Below, piece after piece: positions 30,542-40,432 of a DNA stretch of 64,000 nucleotides. The stretch spans positions 92,610 to 156,609 of the IMG/VR virus record IMGVR_UViG_3300036774_000066, one strand, 5' to 3'. The notes beneath the pieces were generated by a model. The model ran no database searches and was not told the origin of the DNA. It saw only the letters and a program-made list of their open reading frames with translations. Position 1 is the first letter of the stretch; each line of letters begins with the position of its first letter. The position numbers and the translations under genes are program-made. This DNA is from a virus.

Positions 30542-32578
30542 CTACTCTTGTATGTCAACAGACTTAACGGTCAAAAGTTGATACGCCGCAACAGGAACCT
30601 CATCTCCATAAGCAATAGAAGGTATAACTCCTGCCCAAAGAGTAAAAGAAATTACTCCGGTAGTTTGACCAATAGCAGTGTAAAGCAAGTGTTTGTGAAA
30701 AGAAAGTCCAGGTACAAAGGTTGCAAACAAGGTATATATCGCTTTTCTTATGTTGTTCTTAACAGTGACACGATCAAACTTCAAATCAACTATCAAATTG
30801 GAAATAATAATATCAATATAAGAAGGTTGCCCATCCAAAACTTCTGTCTGCACAACAGACATTCCAACATCCCCTTGATACTGTGATCCTATGAGATTTC
30901 CAGCATTCAAGTAATCTCTCAAGTCATCTAAAAGATTCGGCTTAGACGCATCCGTCGCGGATACATACTGCACCGAGTCAACAATCCCATCTCCATCTGT
31001 ATCAAGTTCAACAGGACACCAAATATACACAAGCATCACGTTAGCCATGTACGAAGGATAATAGGTATTCAATAGAAAATCGTATGTTCCTGCAACAGGA
31101 ACTCCCCCTGAAACATTCCCAAGAGCATAATGCCCACCTCCCAAATCCTTGAGAGGGACAGTCAAGGGAATCTGGTGATTCAAGTTGTCTGCGTCATTCT
31201 GTGGCCGAATTACAGCAGCCTTACCCGCAGAACCCCAAGAAGGAGAAACGTACTTCAAAGCTAAAGTCAAGATGTCATTCTTTGTGATTGCCCTCTCTGT
31301 AGTCTTAAACCACCCCGGAGCCAGATAACGAATATGATCCAAACTCTCCTTGTCAACACCACCAAAACCTCCTGATGTATTTACATTGTTCACTGTGAAA
31401 GGAGTTTCAATGGTATTCACATACCCCACCACATTTCCCGAAGCAACTCCTTTAATAACATGATTTCCTGCTACTCCTCCACCTGTGCGATAAAACAGAA
31501 CTACGTCAACAGTAGGTATTGCTCCATGTGTCAATCCATCCCCAAAAGCAATCTTGAGATTCCCCTTTTCCGTAAACTGTATTACGTAAACTTGATCTGT
31601 CGGCGTAGCAAGATTCAAGGTATTTTTTGATTGCTGTTCCCATCTCGCACCATTCACAAATACAACCCATGAATCTTCAATCACACTCCCCTGTGAAGAA
31701 ACAAACTTCTGAAAATCCCCTCCCGGCTCGGGCGTAAAAACATCTGCCTGTGAAGTACCCTCAAGTAAAGCAAGACCGTACACATTCTGAGCAGAGTCAA
31801 CAACCCACCAAGGATCACCAACCACATTCGTCGGCTGATGACCTATATTTCCATCTTGTAAACTTCGATAAGTCCCGCCATTGAAAAAACAAATCTCTCC
31901 TGCATGAAAAGTCACACTGGATGTCCAATATAACGGATATTCACCAAGAAAATCACGCAATACCCAATTAAGGTCTTCCGAAACTATGTACAAACCACCA
32001 ACCTGAGTAATAGAAATCTTCTTAGGAACTGTCAAACTTGAATACGGCGCATCACCAGGATTAGGAAAATCCAACAAATTTATAGCAGCAAATTTTCCAG
32101 TAGAAATTTCTTTCTTTGCAAAGTAAGCCAACTCAAGATTCAGATTATCCACAACAAAACTGGAAGGAGGAACAACAGCATGAGTTGTTGTGTCAAAATA
32201 AGCTCCCCGTAATTCCAAAACTTGACCAGAAGGAATCACAGGAACTCCACGTACAGGTACTCTTGCTGCCACAGGAGCAGTTGGTGTATATCCAAGCAAA
32301 TTCGTAATATGAAGCATCCCACGGTAACGCTCCACTACGTCAATAAAGCTATTATTCGCAACCTTATCCATGTTAAAGGAAAGAACGTCAGACAAATAAG
32401 AAATCAAATCCATATAAGCAACACCAATATTCGATTCAAACAAATCATTCCAAAAAGGAGTGTCATGCGCCTGTACCCATGTACGCAATGCCTCTTTCAT
32501 CAAGGAGAAATCCCTTGACGAATAACGCACCTCTTCCAAAGGCTTAAATATCTCTTGGACTAAAGGAGAAATTGCCAT
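30542..32578 (-). CDS. Baseplate wedge protein gp6/gpJ-like
   Basis: 678 residues. The N-terminus with YSSRDFSLMKEALRTWVQ, then NIGVAYMDLISYLSDVLSFN and FIDVVERYRGMLHITNLLGY, is the T4 gp6-like baseplate signature. The middle GGFGGVDKESLDHIRYLAPG resembles the baseplate J domain. Around residue 215-265 there is a CBM5/12-like insert (YWTSSVTFHAGEICFFNGG...WWVV), which also appears in the gpI-like protein. gp6 and gp25 form the baseplate ring that triggers sheath contraction. Gene order gp25-gp6-gpI is as in many myoviruses. Confidence 0.85.
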   Translation of the reverse strand: MAISPLVQEIFKPLEEVRYSSRDFSLMKEALRTWVQAHDTPFWNDLFESNIGVAYMDLISYLSDVLSFNMDKVANNSFIDVVERYRGMLHITNLLGYTPTAPVAARVPVRGVPVIPSGQVLELRGAYFDTTTHAVVPPSSFVVDNLNLELAYFAKKEISTGKFAAINLLDFPNPGDAPYSSLTVPKKISITQVGGLYIVSEDLNWVLRDFLGEYPLYWTSSVTFHAGEICFFNGGTYRSLQDGNIGHQPTNVVGDPWWVVDSAQNVYGLALLEGTSQADVFTPEPGGDFQKFVSSQGSVIEDSWVVFVNGARWEQQSKNTLNLATPTDQVYVIQFTEKGNLKIAFGDGLTHGAIPTVDVVLFYRTGGGVAGNHVIKGVASGNVVGYVNTIETPFTVNNVNTSGGFGGVDKESLDHIRYLAPGWFKTTERAITKNDILTLALKYVSPSWGSAGKAAVIRPQNDADNLNHQIPLTVPLKDLGGGHYALGNVSGGVPVAGTYDFLLNTYYPSYMANVMLVYIWCPVELDTDGDGIVDSVQYVSATDASKPNLLDDLRDYLNAGNLIGSQYQGDVGMSVVQTEVLDGQPSYIDIIISNLIVDLKFDRVTVKNNIRKAIYTLFATFVPGLSFHKHLLYTAIGQTTGVISFTLWAGVIPSIAYGDEVPVAAYQLLTVKSVDIQE

Positions 32579-32582
32579 AGTA

Positions 32583-33116
32583 TCATCCTACGTTTGAAAC
32601 AATCCTCAATGACCCAACCGCCGCTTTTTGTGCCTGTAAATACAAATCAACTGGCAAACCTGATTCTATAATAGTGTAGTTATGGTGTATCGCAACATCA
32701 GACCCACTTGAAAAAACATTGATAGACAACAGGTTAATCCGTGGTTCCCATGTCCGTATCGCATCTGTCATGTAAACAACAATCTCTGCCCTTAGTACAG
32801 CGTCGTTAGGCTCAAAGAGAATATCTAAGAAATGTGATCCAAAGAGAGGCTGCATCAACCTTCCACCTACTCTCGTCGTGTAAATCATCAAAATGGAAGC
32901 CTTGACAAGTTCATTCGTACACTTCACACCAAGGCGACCGTCTTTTCTTGGAGCGGTAGGAACTGCGGCACCCTTCCACCTACACCCAAACTGCTGTAAC
33001 ACAGGAGGAGGAGCATACCCTTGTATCTCTTTCGGAATAGCAGGATTAGCTGTCCACGCATGAGGATCAGTAAGTTGCGTCTGGTAAAGTTCTGTCTCAA
33101 AAGGAATGTTAGCCAT
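32583..33116 (-). CDS. Baseplate wedge protein gp25-like
   Basis: 177 residues. The region TTRVGGRLMQPLFGSHFLDI then LFEPND and the block AIRTWEPRINLLSINV fits the conserved gp25/lysozyme-like baseplate family (P2 gpW type). It carries an N-terminal extension of about 60 residues. gp25 starts sheath assembly on the baseplate. The next gene is gp6-like, as expected. Confidence 0.9.
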   Translation of the reverse strand: MANIPFETELYQTQLTDPHAWTANPAIPKEIQGYAPPPVLQQFGCRWKGAAVPTAPRKDGRLGVKCTNELVKASILMIYTTRVGGRLMQPLFGSHFLDILFEPNDAVLRAEIVVYMTDAIRTWEPRINLLSINVFSSGSDVAIHHNYTIIESGLPVDLYLQAQKAAVGSLRIVSNVG

Positions 33117-33130
33117 AACATTAAGTCTAT

Positions 33131-33568
33131 CTATGCAATCGGAATTTCTCTTGCCCCTTCTTGCTTCTTAACAGAGGAAAGCATCGGCGGAGGTTTATCA
33201 TATACCCATGTCCATCCGTAAATATCCGTTGCAGGTAATCCCTGTCCACCACTACCGCTTCCTTTGTCAAGATGCTTCTTTGAGTTAAACTCCATCAATA
33301 AATTCTGATACTTAGTCACAGTTGGGTCTTGTGAAGTGGATGCCTGCCTCTTATCATCCTCCGATTGCCCGGAAAGACTGTATGCAAAATACTTGGCAAA
33401 AAAGGAAGGAGGGGTAACAGACGGATCAGCAAACACATCCTTCTTCAAGTCAACAAAGAAAGAGTCAACCTTCGCTTCAATTGCTATCGTCTGTGCAGAA
33501 ATAGCGTCAGTTACAGCCGTGGACATTGCCTCAATTGCAGCTACTACATCGTCAAGAGTTGCAGCCAT
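33131..33568 (-). CDS. Hypothetical baseplate-region protein
   Basis: 145 residues starting MAATLDDVVAAIEAMSTAVT. N-terminal helix of heptad type (AIEAMSTAVTDAISAQTIAI), then a glycine-rich linker (GSGSGGQGLP) and a short beta tail. GGAG lies six bases before the ATG. Sits between the PAAR and gp25 genes, so probably virion-associated. No family recognised. Confidence 0.55.
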   Translation of the reverse strand: MAATLDDVVAAIEAMSTAVTDAISAQTIAIEAKVDSFFVDLKKDVFADPSVTPPSFFAKYFAYSLSGQSEDDKRQASTSQDPTVTKYQNLLMEFNSKKHLDKGSGSGGQGLPATDIYGWTWVYDKPPPMLSSVKKQEGAREIPIA

Positions 33569-33571
33569 GTA

Positions 33572-33886
33572 CTACTCCGAAAAAGTTACAGGGGAACCTT
33601 GAATAATCACACCGGAACCAGAAGGACCAACTACAGAATCCATTACTCGTGCAAACCCAAACCCATTGTCTCCCTTTGTCACAGTAGAACCTCCCACAAC
33701 CGAACCTGTCCCACATATCGTACAATTAAGCTGGACTTGATCTCCTTGACGTACAACAAAACTTCCGTCTAACTTCTTAGTCTTATCACCAGAAATCAAG
33801 TACCCGCCAGGAGGTTGATTATACGGATATGAGTTATGTGCGCAATTGTATTGAACCATGTCATTATTACGTCCTACTGCTTGCAT
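33572..33886 (-). CDS. PAAR-like spike tip protein
   Basis: 104 residues. The pattern RQGDQVQLNCTICGTG, SVVGGSTVTKGDNGFGFARV and VVGPSGSGVIIQGSPVTF has the short glycine-rich repeats and Cys/His ligands of PAAR-repeat cones that sharpen the gp5/VgrG spike. Placed next to the hub and spike genes. PAAR identity is inferred from layout and repeats. Confidence 0.7.
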   Translation of the reverse strand: MQAVGRNNDMVQYNCAHNSYPYNQPPGGYLISGDKTKKLDGSFVVRQGDQVQLNCTICGTGSVVGGSTVTKGDNGFGFARVMDSVVGPSGSGVIIQGSPVTFSE

Positions 33887-33887
33887 G

Positions 33888-34601
33888 TCAATACAACCTA
33901 CTTGCCATTGATGATAAATCCTGCCGCATACCTGTACACGTATTCATCACAGCCTGATCTTCATTCTTCATTGTCTGGACATTTCCCTGTGCATCAAAAG
34001 ATACCTGAGACTTCAAAGAATTGTATCTAATAACAGCAGGGTCATTCTGAGAGGCAGGATATTTTGCTATTAAGCAATAAAGTGTATTGTCGGTTGCCTG
34101 TATCAAGGTATAAATACCAGAATTTTTAACCAACGTATCGAAGGCTTCCTTCATTCTGGCAATCAATCCCAAAGGAGACTTCGCAATTGCCCCTGAAACG
34201 ACCTGTGCGGCCTGTGCCTGTGCTTCCTTGGCCTTTGTATTCGCTAACTGGACATACGTGGTAGCCATAGCTAATACGGCTGCTGGAGGGTTTGCAGGAT
34301 CAAAAGGACCATTGTTCGCTATATACGTCTCTACCCAATCAATAAACATCTGCGCATTCGGTAAAACACAAACAGCAATAGGACATCCCAGAATCAAATC
34401 AAGATACTCCTCCATTGTCAGCAAGTGAACATCCGGCAACTTGAACTTGAGCATCAATTCCCCAAGGTCAAGACCCTGAGAATACTTTTCCAACTTTGCA
34501 CTGACTTTGTTTGCCTTGTCAACAACAACACTCAATTTCGAGTTTATAGTAGATAAAAACTTGATAGAACTATCAAAGAGGTCTTGACAAGAGTATGCCA
34601 T
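33888..34601 (-). CDS. Hypothetical helical protein of the baseplate hub region
   Basis: 237 residues. Long helices (LSVVVDKANKVSAKLEKY; the TTYVQLANTKAKEAQAQAAQ region) with little beta structure. It follows the spike gene by 2 bases and precedes the PAAR gene by 1. Position suggests a hub or spike cap, or an effector carried by the spike. No family recognised. Confidence 0.55.
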   Translation of the reverse strand: MAYSCQDLFDSSIKFLSTINSKLSVVVDKANKVSAKLEKYSQGLDLGELMLKFKLPDVHLLTMEEYLDLILGCPIAVCVLPNAQMFIDWVETYIANNGPFDPANPPAAVLAMATTYVQLANTKAKEAQAQAAQVVSGAIAKSPLGLIARMKEAFDTLVKNSGIYTLIQATDNTLYCLIAKYPASQNDPAVIRYNSLKSQVSFDAQGNVQTMKNEDQAVMNTCTGMRQDLSSMASRLY

Positions 34602-34603
34602 AT

Positions 34604-35266
34604 CTATATTCCACCATACGAGTTATTCTGAATCTGTACAGCCTTATGTACCAACTGCCCAGGAGTTTCCTCTACCATTCCTCCATCAGCCTTTAGTTTC
34701 CATTGCCCGCCTACCAAAAAGTTACAATCACCAGACACATTTACAGTTAAATCACCATTGACAGTAATATCCATGTCATTCTTTGTTGAATCTATAAGAA
34801 CTGAGTTCCCATTCTTGTCAGATATTTCTACTGATTCTTTTCCGCTCTTGTCTACAAACTTCAAGTAATGCCCACTTCGGGTCTTTATGATTCGTACTTC
34901 GGGGTAATCTGTTTGTGCCTCTTTTGGAATTTCCGTTTGTCCGTTAGGAGAACCGTACCAAGTCCCTACCCACACAGGATATTGATATTCTCCATTGATA
35001 AATGTTATCCAAACAGTATCCCCCTTGTTCGGAATGAAAACAAACCCATAGTTATTCCCACCTCCATCAAGGGCCATGTACTCCGTCCAAGGTAGCCTAT
35101 CTGTATCATTTCTATAATCCTCGTCATGAATAAACGGAATGTAAACCTTCAGTCTTCCCCGTTTATCAGGGTCATTATTGTCCACGCACCAGCCACGATA
35201 AATACCACCAAGCCGCTCCTGTGGGGTCATACCGTCCTTAATCATCTGTGCCGGAGTCAAATTCAT
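34604..35266 (-). CDS. gp5/VgrG-like baseplate spike protein
   Basis: 220 residues. An OB-fold N-terminus (YRGWCVDNNDPDKRGRLKVY, then GFVFIPNKGDTVWITFING) matches the gp5/gpV OB domain. The region SVEISDKNGNSVLID then DMDITVNGDLTVNVSGDCNF is the repeat-rich beta-helix needle. There is no lysozyme domain, unlike T4 gp5. It overlaps the hub gene by 4 bases. Confidence 0.9.
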   Translation of the reverse strand: MNLTPAQMIKDGMTPQERLGGIYRGWCVDNNDPDKRGRLKVYIPFIHDEDYRNDTDRLPWTEYMALDGGGNNYGFVFIPNKGDTVWITFINGEYQYPVWVGTWYGSPNGQTEIPKEAQTDYPEVRIIKTRSGHYLKFVDKSGKESVEISDKNGNSVLIDSTKNDMDITVNGDLTVNVSGDCNFLVGGQWKLKADGGMVEETPGQLVHKAVQIQNNSYGGI

Positions 35267-36531
35267 TTAGGCTCTACAACCTTTGTAACAAGATTTGATT
35301 CCCTTACCTCTCGCAAAATACTTCCTATCTTTGTTCTCGTCTCAAGGTCTAACTGTGAAGCTGACCTTGGAGTATTCATAGAATTTCTTGACATTTCTAA
35401 GGATGATGTAAAATTACCTCCCTCAATACTCTGAGTAATTCCCGTTACCCAATAAATACCCGACAAAGGGTGTATTCTATCTTGTGCAGTAATAACAATA
35501 AACTCTACGAAACACTGAATAGGGATAATTGGATCACCTACAATTTCAGCAGTTGCCGTATAGTTATTCAAGTTATATAATGCAAATCTTGACTTTCCAT
35601 AATCATCAATATTATCCTGCTTAGGATGTGCAGACTTAATAACTCTACCGTGAGAGTTACCTTTCGGTTTAATTACATTAACTTCTCCTGTACCTGTAAT
35701 AGTAGCTATAGGATAATTTGAAGCATTTACGGTAGTCTTAATTACCTTCTTTTTTATAGGGTCAACACTCTCCACATAAACATCATGTGATCCCAAAAAC
35801 ACCTGCTTGTAAGCGTCTTCACTTGGAGAAAATGAAAGAACTTCTCCATTCATTCCTCTGTACACAATGTACGTTTTGTAAACATCAATCTTACCAGTAT
35901 TCTTAGGATTGTACAAAGGAGTATGAAAATGAAGAGCACCCGACTCATCAAAGAAAAAAGTATACCCTCCCAAACCTTGCAAATTAACTGCCCGTGGAAC
36001 AAGTTCATTCTGAATAAAATAAAGAGTATTACAATTTCTTTGTATTATTGGACTATCAAATCCCCCTCGTGTCTTTTCTATGATAGCCTTAATCCCTCTA
36101 TTATCAGCATATTTCTGGACAATATCAGAAATCCTCATTCCAGCCTTAAAAGACAAATTTCCTCTATCATAATTTGCATCAACAGAAATATCATAAAACT
36201 CCAGCCGTAAAGTAACCCCATCAGAAGTAAACTCTGGCGCATATCCAGTCAATACCCCATCAATGGCAGGGGAATAATAGTCCGCCCATCCATACCTGAA
36301 CACAATCTTAGCCTGAGTAGCACCCTGAAGTAAAATAAAGGACTCCAAAAAGGTCCACGTAGGATCAAAGAGAGTTATTGTTCCAGTATTTCCTGTACCG
36401 TTAGTCTTTCTTTCGTATGTAAAGCTCTGGAAATAGTTATACATCGGGATAATATTACCGTTTATAGACAAATCAAAATAAACCTGTCTTAAAGTACCCG
36501 AAGGAATTAACGGTAAAGCCTCTGGTGCCAT
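35263..36531 (-). CDS. Baseplate hub protein gp27/gpD-like
   Basis: 422 residues. The N-terminal beta-barrel (RQVYFDLSINGNIIPMYNYF, TITLFDPTWTFLE) and SFKAGMRISDIVQKYADNRG, then FIQNELVPRAVN, match the gp27/GpD hub family that trimerises to hold the spike. A C-terminal domain of about 150 residues follows. Gene order hub-spike supports the assignment. Confidence 0.85.
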   Translation of the reverse strand: MAPEALPLIPSGTLRQVYFDLSINGNIIPMYNYFQSFTYERKTNGTGNTGTITLFDPTWTFLESFILLQGATQAKIVFRYGWADYYSPAIDGVLTGYAPEFTSDGVTLRLEFYDISVDANYDRGNLSFKAGMRISDIVQKYADNRGIKAIIEKTRGGFDSPIIQRNCNTLYFIQNELVPRAVNLQGLGGYTFFFDESGALHFHTPLYNPKNTGKIDVYKTYIVYRGMNGEVLSFSPSEDAYKQVFLGSHDVYVESVDPIKKKVIKTTVNASNYPIATITGTGEVNVIKPKGNSHGRVIKSAHPKQDNIDDYGKSRFALYNLNNYTATAEIVGDPIIPIQCFVEFIVITAQDRIHPLSGIYWVTGITQSIEGGNFTSSLEMSRNSMNTPRSASQLDLETRTKIGSILREVRESNLVTKVVEPK

Positions 36532-36535
36532 TCAC

Positions 36536-36856
36536 TTATCCTGTTACAATATCACTTAGTATAAGTCTTACTCGATCAAAAGACGGAACTCTCAAACGGA
36601 TGCCCGGAATAATCTCTTCAAAAATATCCTCTACCTTATTTGCATGTGCAATTATCCACCAAAGATTAGGGTCATTGTAATACTGAACAGCAATCAAGTC
36701 TAACCTTCCAACTTCTATCTCTGTAACTCGATGGATAATGTCATCATCTGCTTCAGGGAAATTCACTGGTTCCCAAATATCAAAATACTCAGAATTACCC
36801 TCTTTTAGTAAAGGAGTTATCAACATCCGAGAAGAAGGCTGTAAATCTACTGACAT
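36536..36856 (-). CDS. gp53/LysM-like baseplate protein
   Basis: 106 residues. The segment VGRLDLIAVQYYNDPNLWWI, followed by IAHANKVEDIFEEIIPGIRL and RVPSF, is the LysM-type pattern seen in T4 gp53 and its homologues in other contractile tails. It links the hub to the baseplate. It overlaps the upstream gene by one base. Confidence 0.85.
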   Translation of the reverse strand: MSVDLQPSSRMLITPLLKEGNSEYFDIWEPVNFPEADDDIIHRVTEIEVGRLDLIAVQYYNDPNLWWIIAHANKVEDIFEEIIPGIRLRVPSFDRVRLILSDIVTG

Positions 36857-37554
36857 TAAGCTGCCCTTCCTCCAGAGATAAACTTGTCAAAATCTGTCCC
36901 TACTGTCAACTCAGCAACTTTCGTTCTTGCAGAAGCTACAAACTTAGGATTTATCGCTGCTAACCCCAAATTATCATTATTCAAAACTCCATTAAACGAA
37001 ACAGGAATATCACTTATTACTCCAAGAGTAATACTACACTCTGCAACCATAGGAAGCAATGTATGTACAGGCTTACTTGGTACATCTACATCTTCTTGCA
37101 AAACCTCCCAAGGAGTACGATATGTAGGTGTAGCTTCCTTCAAAATACACATCTTCGCAAGAAAATCTCCAAACACAAATAAAACCTTTGGAGGTCGGTA
37201 AGAAATTCCTTGATACACAATCGGATACTTCAAAGACCTTAGAAAATTTACCTTTGACACAACATCATCAAACACATTCCTATATGCAAAGAACTGCAAT
37301 GTAAAAGAAAGTTCTTCCGCAGATGTACTTTGATAAACCTGATAAGGTGCCCATCTTCCTACAATGTCAATATCATTATATGTAGCTTCCGCACCAGAAT
37401 GAGAAATCTCTTCCGGCAAATATGTAAACCCAAGTTTGTAAAAAGGAAAAAATTCTCTTAACTTCTTTGGATAATTCCGATCAATCAAAAGGTATGCCCT
37501 TGCCTCGTGCTCGGCACGCCCAAAAGATTCTCCGCCAGTCAAAGCACTTGACAT
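36856..37554 (-). CDS. Tail tube initiator / CIS tube-like protein
   Basis: 232 residues. The part LGFTYLPEEISHSGAEATYN, then the ELSFTLQFFAYRN strand, resembles the CIS_tube/gp48-type proteins that cap the hub and nucleate the tail tube. A short C-terminal helix follows. Its location between the tape measure and LysM-like genes is the same as in many contractile tails. Family assignment is based on pattern and position. Confidence 0.65.
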   Translation of the reverse strand: MSSALTGGESFGRAEHEARAYLLIDRNYPKKLREFFPFYKLGFTYLPEEISHSGAEATYNDIDIVGRWAPYQVYQSTSAEELSFTLQFFAYRNVFDDVVSKVNFLRSLKYPIVYQGISYRPPKVLFVFGDFLAKMCILKEATPTYRTPWEVLQEDVDVPSKPVHTLLPMVAECSITLGVISDIPVSFNGVLNNDNLGLAAINPKFVASARTKVAELTVGTDFDKFISGGRAA

Positions 37555-37569
37555 AGGAAACTCCGTCTA

Positions 37570-40224
37570 TTACCAATAAGAAACACCAAGAGAAGCCAAA
37601 GGAACACCTCCTGATGTAACTCCCCCACTCTTTTTCTTCTTTTGTAAATCAAGCTGCTGCTGATTTACTTTTCTCAAAGCATCGACTCTTTTTTCTACTC
37701 CAGACATATCTACATTTACAAGGACATCTTTACCCTGCTCCTTTACAACAGCAGATTTTCCCATATCTGCCCTAACAGCCTGGACATCTACTTCCTTCTT
37801 TCCAAATAATCCTGTCCATACATTACCAATATCTTTCATCTCTCCACCCATCAACCTACCAAACTCTTTCGGGGTAATCTGACCGGACACCAACCCTATT
37901 ACACCTCCAATTAAAGAAGCAGCAGAACCAATTATCTTAACAATGGATATAATAGTTCCGGCCACAGCCTTCAAAGCTACAACTAAAATATCTAATACCT
38001 GTACAACTCCTGTAGACACAAGTGAGGCAAACCAAGTTAAAGAATCACCAAGCCACTTAAAATTATCCCCCATTGCTCCTTTTCCAAAAGTATCTGCCAT
38101 AAACTTAGTAATAGTATCCCATAGCTGCATAAAACTAAGCCGCAACTGCTCCAATGCAATCCTGAAAGGTAAAGAGTTCTTATATGCAACAACAAAAAAA
38201 TCGGCCAACGTCATTATCAACCCAATAACACCCCCAAGTTTCAGTAACTTAAACAGTTTTGGTATCCATGAAAACAACCCTTTCATCCAAGGCATACTCT
38301 TAAATAATCCAGTAAATAGTCCTCCTGTAAATTTACTTGAAGCCTTAAAAGACTTAGCAAACGCTCCTGCTGACTTTTTACCTACTTTACCAAATATTCT
38401 CTCATACTCCTTATCATAAGTAGACAAAGAAATACTGCCTTTCTTACCAAAAAACTTACGAGGTTTAACCATAGATTCAAAAAAACTATTGAGTGCTCCC
38501 TTCAATCCCTTCTTTCCTCCCTTACCAAAAAGCATCTTAGTAACAAGCCCTGCCTCTCCCGCCTTTCCCACACCCTTAAAAAACCCAGAAAAAAGTTTAC
38601 TAACACCAGACATCCTAAACAAACTTAACCCGAAGAAAATAGACTCTAACATAGGAAGTAAACCTTCAAGAGCATTCACTATATTGTTAATCAAAGGAAG
38701 GGTCTTAGTAAATCTTGTCACTTGTATGTTAATCTGTTGCCATAAAGACTTTGACTTCATATTAGCCTTATTCAAAGCCTCATATCTTCCCGTAGCCTTA
38801 CCTAAAGAATGAGCTAATTGATCTGTAGCTTGCTTACCTTTTTTACCTCTTGCTGCTAAGTCAATTAAAGTCTCCTCTGAAACATTGAAAATCTGAGAAT
38901 AGACACTCCGCATCTGTGTAGCTGCAAGAGTATTCCCTTTTGTAGCCTCTCCTAAATTTGCTAACTTCTCCATTACTGCACCAGGATCACCCTCTGCCAA
39001 CTTTTTATTGACAAATTCAGCAGACAGACCAAATCTCTGCAAAGCAACCTTCGCCTCAAACGATCCAAAATTCACCTCCTTAATAACCTCGTTCAAAAGG
39101 TCAGCATCAAGACCAGCATTATACATCCCTGCTCCCATAGCAGCCATTGACTTAATAGCTTTTCCCATCTCCTCCGGTTTCCATATCCCTGTCATACTCT
39201 TAGATATATCTGCTGCTTTTTCAAGATACTCCGTTATATTACTCAATCCAATAGTAATACCTGTTGTTTTTTCTGCATCCCTAAAACCTTCCGACATATC
39301 AAGAACAAGCTGGTTTACATCATCCGCTGCCATCTCGGTATAAAAAGAAAGGTCTTTCGCAAACTTTGATAAGTTAGCTCCCTGAAAATCCTCTACAAGA
39401 CCCAAGGTTTTTGACAATTTAATTGCATCCTGCTCAGTCAACTCTGACTCTTTTCTTAAATCATACATATTCTCAAAGGTTCGCTCTATGTCATAACTTG
39501 CACCGTCAAAAGAAGTAATCAAGGCTTTTCTTGTTTGTAACATTTCATCTCTTGTTTGCCCAAAATGCTCCCGCAACTTTTTAGTAAGATCAACCATACT
39601 GGAAATATGAGTTTCCATATCTGCATATTCTGACTTTAGACTCCTTGCCACTTCTGAAACTTGTTCAAGACCTTCCCCGCCTTCATGCATACCTCGCATA
39701 TTCCGCATACCCATTCTCAAAGCTGTCGCTCCCAACCCTCCTCCGGGTATCGCTCCATGTGCCATAGGCAAAAGTTGGGGTAAAGCCCACTTCCAAAAAT
39801 CCCTATTTTTCTTCTTTCCCAAAGGTACAACCATCTCCGGTCCAGCTTCACCTATGAGAGCATGTGTAGGCTTATTTACAATTGCTCCCTTTTCCAAAGG
39901 AACAAGTTTCGGCAACCTACGCAACTTTACATCCACCTCAACCTTACCAAACTTTCCTCTTGACAACTGAGAAAAAGAGGCCATCAAGCCTACCGCCTGA
40001 TGACCTATTTCGACGTACTGTTCCATCTTGTTAATAATTCGATCCAACCCACCAGTAAACATACCTGTCTGGTTGGCCTTCTTGTAAGCCTCGTCCATTG
40101 ATGCTGTCAATTGACGATAAGCAGACGTAACTCTTTTCAAGTGTGGAGTCGCATCATCCACGAATGAAAGGAGAAACCCTACATTCGACATTCCAATTGC
40201 AGCAGTTCCCGCACCAGCAGGCAT
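37570..40224 (-). CDS. Tail tape measure protein
   Basis: 884 residues. Helical, with hydrophobic stretches (VLDILVVALKAVAGTIISIV and the GSAASLIGGVIGLV region near residues 770-815) and the common motif NKPTHALIGEAGPEMVVPLG, which in most tape measures lies near the C-terminus but here is at residues 117-136. It sets tail length and enters the cell envelope during infection. At the usual 1.5 angstroms per residue the tail would be about 130 nm. The position downstream of the tube and chaperone genes confirms the call. Confidence 0.9.
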   Translation of the reverse strand: MPAGAGTAAIGMSNVGFLLSFVDDATPHLKRVTSAYRQLTASMDEAYKKANQTGMFTGGLDRIINKMEQYVEIGHQAVGLMASFSQLSRGKFGKVEVDVKLRRLPKLVPLEKGAIVNKPTHALIGEAGPEMVVPLGKKKNRDFWKWALPQLLPMAHGAIPGGGLGATALRMGMRNMRGMHEGGEGLEQVSEVARSLKSEYADMETHISSMVDLTKKLREHFGQTRDEMLQTRKALITSFDGASYDIERTFENMYDLRKESELTEQDAIKLSKTLGLVEDFQGANLSKFAKDLSFYTEMAADDVNQLVLDMSEGFRDAEKTTGITIGLSNITEYLEKAADISKSMTGIWKPEEMGKAIKSMAAMGAGMYNAGLDADLLNEVIKEVNFGSFEAKVALQRFGLSAEFVNKKLAEGDPGAVMEKLANLGEATKGNTLAATQMRSVYSQIFNVSEETLIDLAARGKKGKQATDQLAHSLGKATGRYEALNKANMKSKSLWQQINIQVTRFTKTLPLINNIVNALEGLLPMLESIFFGLSLFRMSGVSKLFSGFFKGVGKAGEAGLVTKMLFGKGGKKGLKGALNSFFESMVKPRKFFGKKGSISLSTYDKEYERIFGKVGKKSAGAFAKSFKASSKFTGGLFTGLFKSMPWMKGLFSWIPKLFKLLKLGGVIGLIMTLADFFVVAYKNSLPFRIALEQLRLSFMQLWDTITKFMADTFGKGAMGDNFKWLGDSLTWFASLVSTGVVQVLDILVVALKAVAGTIISIVKIIGSAASLIGGVIGLVSGQITPKEFGRLMGGEMKDIGNVWTGLFGKKEVDVQAVRADMGKSAVVKEQGKDVLVNVDMSGVEKRVDALRKVNQQQLDLQKKKKSGGVTSGGVPLASLGVSYW

Positions 40225-40227
40225 TTA

Positions 40228-40413
40228 TTAGCCCCTTCTTGACACGCGAGAATGTGGCTTACCCTTTGCAACCCTCATTGCATCATCCTCCTGCTTTTTC
40301 TCTTCCTTCTTAGTATCTGCCAACTTCTTATGAAGATACCTGAATCTCTCCCACGGTAAAGATTCAACCCACTCTGGATTGAACCTTCCATAATAGGTCA
40401 ACTCAAAAATCAT
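40228..40413 (-). CDS. Small tail assembly chaperone candidate
   Basis: 61 residues: MIFELTYYGRFNPEWVESLP then WERFRYLHKKLADTKKEE and a basic tail. A pattern of aromatic residues with a following charged helix recurs in the second small protein encoded between the tube and tape measure genes in many tailed phages. Function by position only. No slippery frameshift site was identified with confidence. Confidence 0.5.
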   Translation of the reverse strand: MIFELTYYGRFNPEWVESLPWERFRYLHKKLADTKKEEKKQEDDAMRVAKGKPHSRVSRRG

Positions 40414-40432
40414 GTCATCAATATCTGATTGC

